Shown here: positions 58,334-64,000 of the stretch, piece by piece
Position numbering within the stretch: position 1 is the first letter of the stretch
How the letters are laid out: each line of letters begins with the position of its first letter
DNA from: Mycolicibacterium chlorophenolicum
GTDB taxonomy: Bacteria > Actinomycetota > Actinomycetes > Mycobacteriales > Mycobacteriaceae
Direction of reading: 5' to 3'
Length of the DNA stretch: 64,000 bases
NCBI RefSeq assembly: GCF_001044235.1
Contig: NZ_JYNL01000064.1
Coordinates: forward strand, 396,902 to 460,901
The notes under the pieces: model-generated
Told to the model about the DNA's origin: nothing
What the model saw: only the letters and a program-made list of their open reading frames with translations
Databases searched by the model: none
Made by a program: the position numbers and the translations under genes

Positions 58334-60079
58334 TCACAGGTCGAGCACGACGGGCTCGACCGGCTGCGCACAGCAGATCAGCACGTTGCCCTCCGCGGGC
58401 GGCTCCAGCGGTTCGGGGGCGTAGCGGACGGCGCCGGCCAGCAGCGCGGTCTCGCAGTTGTGGCACACCCCGGTGCGGCACGACCAGCGGGTGGGGACGT
58501 CGCAGGCCTCGGCAAACTCGAGCAGGCTCGCGGCAGGCGGCCCCCACGGCGCCGTCATCCCGCTGCGGGCGAACTGCACCTCGGGTCCCGGCCCGGGTGG
58601 TCCGGCGGGCTGGTGCGGGGCGACCGTGTGGGCGGCGATGCCCGGCGTGAGGGCGGGCCCGGCGCCGAAGATCTCGGTGTGCACCCGGGCGGCGTCCAGC
58701 CCGTGCGCGATCAGCGCCGCCTCCATCTCGGTCATGAACACCTGCGGGCCGCACACGTAGGCGCTGGCGTCACGGGGTACGTCGAGGCCGTCCAGCACCG
58801 CCGCCGCGAGCCGGCCCCGCTCGCTGTAGTCCACCCCGGACCGGTCGTCCGGCGCGGGCCGGCTGTACATCACGTGAAACCTGCTGCCCGGCAACCGCTT
58901 CAACAGATCTCGCGCCTCGGCGGCGAACGGGTGCTCCGTGCCGTCGCGCGCTCCGTGCAGCCACACCACCTGCCGGGGGGTCCCCGCGGCGGCGAGCACG
59001 TGCAGCATCGACAGCACCGGCGTCACCCCGACGCCCGCGGAGACCAGGACGACGGGCGACTCGTCGTCGGAGAGAAGGAACGTTCCCCGGGGCGCCGCGA
59101 CGTCGAGGAGGTCGCCCGGGCGCAGCCGGGAATGGACGTATCCGCTGGCCGCACCGTGGGGCTCCCGCTTGACGCTGATGCGGTATCGACCCCCGCCGGG
59201 CGCATTAGACAGGGAGTAACTGCGGACCACGGCGGCCGATCCGTTCGAACCGGGGATGCGCAGCGTGATCGCCTGTCCGGCAATCCAATCGGGCAGCGGT
59301 GCGCCGCTCGGGTCGGCGAGCACCACCGACCGCACCGAGCGGCTCTCGTCGTGCACGTCGCGCACCGACAGCGCGCGGAACCCGGTCCACGCGGGCGGTG
59401 GGCCCGTGACGGCGAGCCCCGGATTGCCGGTCGTCTCGTTCTCGTCGGCCAGCGCGCGCAAGGATGTCTGCCAGCCGGGGCTCAGCGCGGGGATGCGCAG
59501 CGCGCGGTCGAGGGCGTCGCGAGGGTGGCCGGGAAGGTAGAGCAGCGCGTCGATCTCGGCGACCGTCATGCGTTCGGGGCCGTCGGCGATCTTCTCGATC
59601 TCCTGACCCGCTTCGAGCTCGCCCTCGGTGATGACCCGGCAGTAGAACCCGGGCCGGCGGTGCGCGACGAGCAGGGCGGCCATCCGTGGTTCCCCGATCC
59701 GCATACCGGCGCGGTAGCACGTGACCCGCGGTTGGGTGACCTCGAGAACCACGTCGCCCACGCGGTAGCGGTCACCGATGCAGACCTCGTCGTCCGGCAG
59801 TCCCTCGACGGTCAGGTTCTCCCCGAGCAGTCCCGGCTCGAGGTCGTCGCGGCCGAATTCGCGGGTCCAGTGCCGGTAGGAGTCGAGTTGGTAGACCAGC
59901 ACCGCCCGGTTCTCGCCGCCGTGCCCGCCGAGGTCCCCCTGGCCGTCGCCGTCGACGTTGAGGCGGCGCACCATGCGCGGCCCGATGACGGGGTGTTTCC
60001 ACGCGCCGGTGTGGACGGTGCGGTCGTTCCAGGTGATGTCTTTGGGCATGCCGACGTTGACGGACACGAGGGTGGCCAT
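58334..60079 (-). CDS. MOSC domain fused to a ferredoxin-type oxidoreductase
   Basis: The 581-residue protein combines three parts. Residues about 1-165 form a MOSC domain like YiiM (DLGGHGGENRAVLVYQLDSY; LGENLTVEGL; TQPRVTCYRAGMRIG with the Cys expected to bind molybdenum cofactor sulfur). Residues about 230-470 form an FAD/NAD reductase (RSYSLSN for FAD; AGVGVTPVLSML for NAD). A C-terminal [2Fe-2S] domain has CRTGVCHNCETALL and a final Cys. Together they make a self-contained electron path from NAD(P)H to a molybdenum site, perhaps reducing N-hydroxylated compounds as YiiM does. GGGAGGA precedes the ATG. Confidence 0.9.
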   Translation of the reverse strand: MATLVSVNVGMPKDITWNDRTVHTGAWKHPVIGPRMVRRLNVDGDGQGDLGGHGGENRAVLVYQLDSYRHWTREFGRDDLEPGLLGENLTVEGLPDDEVCIGDRYRVGDVVLEVTQPRVTCYRAGMRIGEPRMAALLVAHRRPGFYCRVITEGELEAGQEIEKIADGPERMTVAEIDALLYLPGHPRDALDRALRIPALSPGWQTSLRALADENETTGNPGLAVTGPPPAWTGFRALSVRDVHDESRSVRSVVLADPSGAPLPDWIAGQAITLRIPGSNGSAAVVRSYSLSNAPGGGRYRISVKREPHGAASGYVHSRLRPGDLLDVAAPRGTFLLSDDESPVVLVSAGVGVTPVLSMLHVLAAAGTPRQVVWLHGARDGTEHPFAAEARDLLKRLPGSRFHVMYSRPAPDDRSGVDYSERGRLAAAVLDGLDVPRDASAYVCGPQVFMTEMEAALIAHGLDAARVHTEIFGAGPALTPGIAAHTVAPHQPAGPPGPGPEVQFARSGMTAPWGPPAASLLEFAEACDVPTRWSCRTGVCHNCETALLAGAVRYAPEPLEPPAEGNVLICCAQPVEPVVLDL

Positions 60080-60210
60080 CGCGCCATCCTCCCGTCCCCG
60101 CGGTCGCCGCGCAGCCGAAAGCGATTACCGCGACGTCCGCGCGGGTACCGGGAGTGGGACCGCGTTACAGACACATCGAGAACTGTCACGCCCCTTCCGA
60201 AAGGACCAAG

Positions 60211-60318
60211 ATGACATCCGCCGAACCCGACGATCAGGCCGACGACGTGCTGACGACCCCGGCCACCCCGGGCGCGGAAGCGCTGCCCACCACGGACGAC
60301 GACGCGCCCGCGACCTGA
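60211..60318 (+). CDS. 35-residue acidic peptide, possible gene
   Basis: ATG 60211 follows AAAGGA by six bases. The product, MTSAEPDDQADDVLTTPATP onward to TTDDDAPAT, is very acidic and without hydrophobic or Cys residues. Codon use is ordinary for the region. The gap of 131 bases before it would hold its promoter; nothing clear was found. It may be real, as similar acidic micro-proteins exist in mycobacteria, or a chance frame. Confidence 0.4.
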   Translation: MTSAEPDDQADDVLTTPATPGAEALPTTDDDAPAT

Positions 60319-60369
60319 TCGCACGGCGGTTCGCCTCCTGCGCGCGGTGCGCTGCGCTATGACAGAGCG

Positions 60370-61626
60370 ATGGCAGACAGCCTCCGCCCGCCCGGAGCCC
60401 CGACCGCGTTCCGCTATCCCGATGTCGGCCCGCGGCGGGCCCGGCTCCGTTCGGCGATCCGGCGGCTGACCGGGGTCGACCCGTTCCCGTCCGACGGCGT
60501 CGCCCGCGCCTTCATCGACGGTCTCACCGAGGGCGATCCGGTGGCCGAGCGATTCGTCGCGCAGACCTATCACGGCGAGATGGGCGCCCGCCGGGCCCGC
60601 GACCTGGTCGAGCGGGCCCAGCGCGACGGCATCGACAGTGTGCGCGACGCGCCGGAGTCGATGCGGGCGCTGTTCGAGGAGTTCGAGAAGCTGCCCGACT
60701 GGGTGCAGCCCGACCTGGTCGAGCAGGGCGCGGCGGTGTGGCGGCGCTGGGCCTATGCGCTGGGGGCGCTCGGCAACGCAGGCACCACCGACACCTACAC
60801 CGAGGGCTGGCTCGCCGTCCCGCTGTCGCTGTCCGGCGGGTACGCCGGCCGGCGTGCCCTGCACCGCTACCTCGAGACGTCACGCTGGTGGATCGAGGTG
60901 TGCCGTCCCGGCGCCATCCTGACGCCCGGTTCCCCGGGACGCAGCATCTCCCTGCACGTGCGGATCATGCACGTCAGCGTCCGCGAGCGGGTCCGGCAGC
61001 ATCCCGAATGGGACGAACAGCGCTGGGGGCTGCCGATCAGCCAGTCCGCGATGCTGCTGACCCTGCTCGGCGGCAGCGTCGCGCCGGCGCTCGGGCTGTT
61101 CCTGCTCGGTCACGTGACCTCGCCGGCGGAGATGCGCGCGGTGCTGCACTTCAACCGGTACTGCGGTCATCTGGTCGGGGTGCGCTGCGAGGGCTATTTC
61201 CCCGAGACGCTCGCCGACGCGTGGCGCATCCTGCTGATGGCGGACTCCGCGCGCAGCCACGACAGCGGCTCCGACGGAGCCGAACTCGTCGAATCCTTCG
61301 TCCCCGCCTTCGCGCCCACCCCGTCGCACCGCGGGCTCGGTCGGCTGCGGGCCGAATACCACTACCGGGTGCAGGCGGGCTACCTCGGGCTGTACATGCT
61401 GCCGTGGAATCGCCGCCGCTACCGGTTGCCGTCGGCGGTGCCCGGAATCGCGTTGCTGGCGTTGCGGTTTCCGATGGTCACCCTGCTGGAGATCGGCCGG
61501 CGGGTGTCGCCGCGGCTGGACCGGCGCTGGCAGCGGACGAACCTCGAGCGCTGGGAGCGCTGGCTGCGCTGGCAGTCGGCCGGGAAGACGGCCGAGTTCG
61601 AGGCGGCAGCGCCACTGCGACGCTGA
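60370..61626 (+). CDS. oxygenase MpaB-family protein (DUF2236)
   Basis: The 418-residue protein has the long helical DUF2236 domain: GEMGARRARDLVERAQ, GWLAVPLSLSGGYAG, RIMHVSVRERV and GYFPETLADAW, with His and Arg at the positions usual for a haem-binding latex-clearing/MpaB fold. MpaB oxidises mycophenolic-acid precursors in fungi; bacterial members are mostly uncharacterised. A C-terminal basic region (LDRRWQRTNLERWERWLRW) may face a membrane. TATGAC six bases before the ATG suggests a leaderless message. A hairpin spans its stop. Confidence 0.85.
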   Translation: MADSLRPPGAPTAFRYPDVGPRRARLRSAIRRLTGVDPFPSDGVARAFIDGLTEGDPVAERFVAQTYHGEMGARRARDLVERAQRDGIDSVRDAPESMRALFEEFEKLPDWVQPDLVEQGAAVWRRWAYALGALGNAGTTDTYTEGWLAVPLSLSGGYAGRRALHRYLETSRWWIEVCRPGAILTPGSPGRSISLHVRIMHVSVRERVRQHPEWDEQRWGLPISQSAMLLTLLGGSVAPALGLFLLGHVTSPAEMRAVLHFNRYCGHLVGVRCEGYFPETLADAWRILLMADSARSHDSGSDGAELVESFVPAFAPTPSHRGLGRLRAEYHYRVQAGYLGLYMLPWNRRRYRLPSAVPGIALLALRFPMVTLLEIGRRVSPRLDRRWQRTNLERWERWLRWQSAGKTAEFEAAAPLRR

Positions 61627-61635
61627 CAGCGTCGC
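61617..61635 (+). terminator. hairpin spanning the MpaB stop codon
   Basis: GCGACGCT (61617-61624) and AGCGTCGC (61628-61635) form eight perfect pairs around a three-base loop. The TGA stop sits inside it. No T run follows, so termination strength is uncertain. Confidence 0.45.
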
Positions 61636-61695
61636 TGATGTAACCCGCCCGCCTACTTCTTGACGAGACCACTCGCCGAGAAAGGCAGCCCGCCC

Positions 61696-62175
61696 ATGTC
61701 CGTCCTGTCCACCCGTGCCCTACCCCTCGACCAGTTGACCGCCACCCGGGCATCGGGGGCGGTGATGCTGATCCGCCTGTATGTCGGCCTGATCTTCGCC
61801 GGCGAGGGGGTGTTGAAGTTCCTCCGTCCCGACACGCTGGGACCCGGCCGCTTCGCGAAGTCGGGGATCCCGTCGGCGACGTTTCTCGCCTACGGCGATG
61901 GCACATTCGAGATCATCTGCGGGGCAATGATTCTCGCTGGCATCCTGGTCCGGCTGGCGGTGCTCCCGATGATCGTGGACATGATCGGCGCCCTGACCAT
62001 CACGAAGGTGCCGCTGCTGTGGCACGGCGCGCCGCTGTATCCGACCGAGGGCGGCTTCTGGGATTTCTTCCACGAGGGACGTCTGGAGATCGCCATGCTG
62101 TGCGGCAGCATCTTCCTGCTGATCGTCGGCGCCGGGGGCTTCTCGCTGGACCAGCGTCTGGGGCGCCGGTCATGA
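61696..62175 (+). CDS. DoxX-family membrane protein
   Basis: The 159-residue protein has four hydrophobic segments: LIRLYVGLIFAGEGVLKFL, then TFEIICGAMILAGILVRLAV, VDMIGALTITKVPLL and IAMLCGSIFLLIVGAGG. The layout with a charged loop (HEGRLE) is that of DoxX/DoxD proteins, which in mycobacteria link to thiosulfate metabolism and superoxide defence. ATG 61696 follows AAAGG. It overlaps the next small gene by four bases. Confidence 0.87.
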   Translation: MSVLSTRALPLDQLTATRASGAVMLIRLYVGLIFAGEGVLKFLRPDTLGPGRFAKSGIPSATFLAYGDGTFEIICGAMILAGILVRLAVLPMIVDMIGALTITKVPLLWHGAPLYPTEGGFWDFFHEGRLEIAMLCGSIFLLIVGAGGFSLDQRLGRRS

Positions 62176-62369
62176 CGATCCCCACCCTCGGCGCCCTCCT
62201 GGCCGCCTGCGCCTGTGCCGCCCTGGTGTCGGCACCCCCGTCGGTCGCCGACACCAGTCCATCAGTCCCCTACGGCACCAACCCCCAGGTGCAGACGCCC
62301 GTTGCCGTGCACTCCTGCAACGACGACGAGATCGACACCACCGCCGGCTCGATCGACCTCCCCTTCTGA
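62172..62369 (+). CDS. small secreted protein coupled to the DoxX gene
   Basis: The 65-residue protein has a signal peptide (TLGALLAACACAALVSAPPSVA) and a short acidic mature part with one Cys (VHSCNDDEIDTTAGSIDLPF). The ATG overlaps the DoxX stop by four bases, a strong sign of translation. A lipobox is not convincing. Function unknown. It is too short to carry an obvious domain. Confidence 0.65.
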   Translation: MTIPTLGALLAACACAALVSAPPSVADTSPSVPYGTNPQVQTPVAVHSCNDDEIDTTAGSIDLPF

Positions 62370-62490
62370 CCGTGGATCCACAGCGAATCGGCAGTCTGAT
62401 TCGACGACGCCGGTCATGACCGCAGGACACAATGAGATGCCCGGGTCCCGCGATGCGCAGACGCCACCCTGGCGCGGGAGGCTCCGGCCG

Positions 62491-62985
62491 GTGACCGAGA
62501 CGTCGTATCCGAACTGGGACGCGGTGTACCGCGACAACGTCACGTGGGTGTACCGCCTGATGTACGCGAAAGTCGGCAACAGGCCGGACGCCGAGGACCT
62601 CACCGCCGAGCTGTTCATGACGGCGCTGCGCCCGATGCGGGTGTCGGCGACCGTGCCCGAGGTGCGGACGTATCTGCGCAGGACGGCGCGGACCGTGCTG
62701 GCGTCGTACTGGCGGCACCGGATGGGCCGGGAGGTGACGACGATCGACGAGGACGTACCCGAGGCACCCGAGCGCGAGGTCGACGCCGCCGCTCCCGGCC
62801 GGGTGCGCGGACTGCTGGACGCTCTGCCCGACAACTACCGGCGCATCCTCGAGCTACGGTTCCTGCAGGCGATGAGCATCCGGGACGCAGCGGGGCAGAT
62901 GGGGATCAGCGTGGCCAACGCGAAGGTGTTGCAGCACCGGGCTTTACGCCTGGCCGCCCAGAACGATGCGGAGGGCACGCCATGA
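62491..62985 (+). CDS. ECF-type RNA polymerase sigma factor
   Basis: The 164-residue protein has region 2 (NWDAVYRDNVTWVYRLMYAK, DAEDLTAELFMTALRPM) and region 4 (LPDNYRRILELRFLQAMSIR, then ISVANAKVLQHRALRL). It belongs to the extracytoplasmic-function sigma factors. GTG 62491 is chosen because GGGAGG lies eight bases before it; ATG 62416 would add 25 residues with no ribosome site. It overlaps the Rieske gene by four bases, which makes that membrane protein the natural candidate regulator. No consensus promoter for it was spotted nearby. Confidence 0.9.
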   Translation: MTETSYPNWDAVYRDNVTWVYRLMYAKVGNRPDAEDLTAELFMTALRPMRVSATVPEVRTYLRRTARTVLASYWRHRMGREVTTIDEDVPEAPEREVDAAAPGRVRGLLDALPDNYRRILELRFLQAMSIRDAAGQMGISVANAKVLQHRALRLAAQNDAEGTP

Positions 62986-63677
62986 GGGACCGGACGGTGC
63001 GTGAGTTCGTCGAGGATCTGCTGCGGGGCCGGCGCACCCGGCCGGCGCGTCCCGACGAGTTCGAGGCCGCGCAGATGGCGGCCGCGATCGAGCTGCGGGC
63101 CGCCCGCACCGGCAGCGACGCCCCCAGTGAGGAGTTCGTCGCCGACCTCCATCGCCGCCTGGCCGACGAGATGGCCGGCGAACATCCGCCCGCCGGACGG
63201 GTCTCGGGTACCCGTCGGCAGGTGGTCGTGGGCACCGGTGTCGCCGCCGCTTCGGCGGTGGCCGGCATCGTCGTCGGCCGCAATCTGCTGGCGTCGAAAA
63301 CCACTGTGCCGCAAGCGGAGCCAAGCACGCAGGGCACACTGGAACCCAACGGCGGCACCTGGCGGGCGGTGGGCGCGGCCGCCGACGTGCCCGCCGGCGG
63401 CGCCCTGGCCTTCGACCTCGGCTCGGTGAGCGGATTCGTGCACCGCCGCGACGGCGGGCTGCAGGCGGTCTCGGGGGTCTGCACCCACCAGGGCTGCAAG
63501 CTGTGGCTCGACGCGCCGGACGGGCGGCTTCGCTGTCCCTGCCATTCGACGTCGTTCTCGCTGTCCGGGCAGACGCTGACGCATCAACTGCCCGTCGCTC
63601 CCCCGCCGTTGCCGCGGATCGAGGTGCGTGAGAACAACGGCGTGATCGAGGTTCTCGCCCCCACCGAGCCCGCATGA
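62982..63677 (+). CDS. membrane-anchored Rieske [2Fe-2S] protein, possible redox-sensing anti-sigma factor
   Basis: The 231-residue protein has a cytosolic N-terminal region (about 1-75) that is helical and charged (DEFEAAQMAAAIELRAA, EEFVADLHRRLADEM), a twin-arginine-like element and membrane segment (GTRRQVVVGTGVAAASAVAG, 76-99), and an exported Rieske domain. Cluster ligands are C167 and H169 (VCTHQGC) and C185 and H188 (CPCHST); C172 and C187 can form the usual disulfide. It overlaps the ECF sigma gene by four bases. This topology, sigma-facing helices inside and a redox cluster outside, suggests control of the sigma factor. A simple electron-transfer role remains possible. Confidence 0.87.
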   Translation: MRDRTVREFVEDLLRGRRTRPARPDEFEAAQMAAAIELRAARTGSDAPSEEFVADLHRRLADEMAGEHPPAGRVSGTRRQVVVGTGVAAASAVAGIVVGRNLLASKTTVPQAEPSTQGTLEPNGGTWRAVGAAADVPAGGALAFDLGSVSGFVHRRDGGLQAVSGVCTHQGCKLWLDAPDGRLRCPCHSTSFSLSGQTLTHQLPVAPPPLPRIEVRENNGVIEVLAPTEPA

Positions 63678-63707
63678 TGCCCGAGAGGTCCCCGTTGCGG
63701 GCGCGCC

Positions 63708-63713
63708 TACGAT
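63708..63713 (+). promoter_or_regulatory. candidate leaderless -10 element of the aldo/keto reductase gene
   Basis: TACGAT lies six bases before ATG 63720. GAGGTG between them is too close to the start to act as a ribosome site. This fits the leaderless pattern seen elsewhere in the window. Confidence 0.4.
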
Positions 63714-63719
63714 GAGGTG

Positions 63720-64000
63720 ATGGCCGAGCAATTCGCAGTCGCCGACGTCCCTTTCACCCACGACCCCTGGGTCGCGTCACCCCGGCGCTACACGGAGATG
63801 CCGTACCGCAGGGTGGGCTCCTCGGGGCTTCTGCTGCCGGCCGTCTCGCTGGGTCTCTGGTACAACTTCGGCGACAACCGGCCGTTCGACACCCAGCGGG
63901 AGGTGCTGCGGCACGCGTTCGACCGTGGCATCACCCACTTCGACCTGGCGAACAACTACGGCCCGCCGTACGGCTCGGCGGAGGAGAACTTCGGCCGGAT
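63720..64000 (+). CDS. aldo/keto reductase (YghZ/MgrA-like), 5' part
   Basis: The first 93 residues are visible, and the gene runs off the window. YRRVGSSGLLLPAVSLGLW and ITHFDLANNYGPPYGSAEEN are the opening of aldo/keto reductases, with the catalytic Asp and Tyr of DLANNYG. The longer spacing and NNYGPPYGSAE resemble L-glyceraldehyde-3-phosphate reductase (YghZ), which detoxifies methylglyoxal. The Lys and His of the catalytic tetrad lie outside. Confidence 0.9.
   Translation, partial: MAEQFAVADVPFTHDPWVASPRRYTEMPYRRVGSSGLLLPAVSLGLWYNFGDNRPFDTQREVLRHAFDRGITHFDLANNYGPPYGSAEENFGR

Noticed and set aside
1..64000. CRISPR arrays, tRNA, rRNA, insertion sequences, prophage or integrase
   Set aside because: No spaced repeats, no clover-leaf-like gene, and no transposase or integrase motif were seen in any frame with good support. 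The two 62-bp repeats are only two copies 12.4 kb apart.

Overview
The window is GC-rich DNA from an actinobacterium, most likely a fast-growing environmental Mycobacterium (Mycolicibacterium). This rests on family content: a PknG/GlnH/GlnX set, a mycobacterial MHB haem-binding protein, a KasA/KasB-like ketosynthase, a cutinase, two F420-type LLM oxidoreductases, a P450 with its own 3Fe-4S-type ferredoxin, a truncated 13E12/DUF222-type HNH gene, many GTG starts, and several candidate leaderless promoters (TANNNT six or seven bases before the start codon). No rRNA, tRNA, CRISPR array, transposase or integrase was seen.

Layout. 1-4.4 kb: end of an HNH gene, then a four-gene minus-strand carbohydrate operon (DeoR regulator, FGGY kinase, Zn dehydrogenase, class II aldolase), each joined by 4-bp overlaps. 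4.4-8 kb: anchored protein, Nudix hydrolase, a ketosynthase whose catalytic cysteine is replaced by Asp, and a ferritin-like protein. 8.2-16 kb: haem-oxygenase-like enzyme, CDGSH protein, HemK-like methyltransferase, Cys-rich metal protein, cutinase, DJ-1/PfpI, RNase Z, enoyl-CoA hydratase, GH5-like secreted hydrolase. 16.1-21.3 kb: MFS transporter behind a palindrome like a Zur box, a ferredoxin/reductase/P450 operon headed by an MHB haem-binding protein, and two tiny secreted proteins. 21.4-22.7 kb: membrane acyltransferase.

22.8-35.2 kb is a signalling island bounded by two near-identical 62-bp direct repeats. A large LuxR ATPase regulator is divergent from a tight plus-strand series: GlnX-like membrane protein, GlnH-like amino-acid-binding lipoprotein, PknG-like kinase, hybrid histidine kinase, response-regulator/class III cyclase, and PGM1-type ATP-grasp ligase. 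It seems to couple an external amino-acid sensor to Ser/Thr kinase, phosphorelay, cyclic-nucleotide and ligase outputs. This is the strongest candidate for an undescribed system.

35.2-40 kb: a 47-codon gene with a hairpin leader and an intrinsic terminator, an MFS exporter, then a partner-switching operon (SpoIIE phosphatase, CarH-like B12-binding protein with the W-x9-EH motif, STAS antagonist) that may sense light or cobalamin. 40-64 kb: mostly metabolic and transport genes (Nei glycosylase, hydrolases, Fe-alcohol dehydrogenase/transhydrogenase, EamA transporter, SDR, START-like protein, acyltransferase, TesB thioesterase, SulP, formate/nitrite channel, amidase, two LLM oxidoreductases, multicopper oxidase, VIT1-like transporter, MalQ, MOSC/ferredoxin-reductase fusion, MpaB, DoxX). 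The end holds an ECF sigma factor overlapping a membrane Rieske protein that could be its redox-sensing partner, and a truncated aldo/keto reductase. Boundaries and motifs were read by eye; no database search was run.
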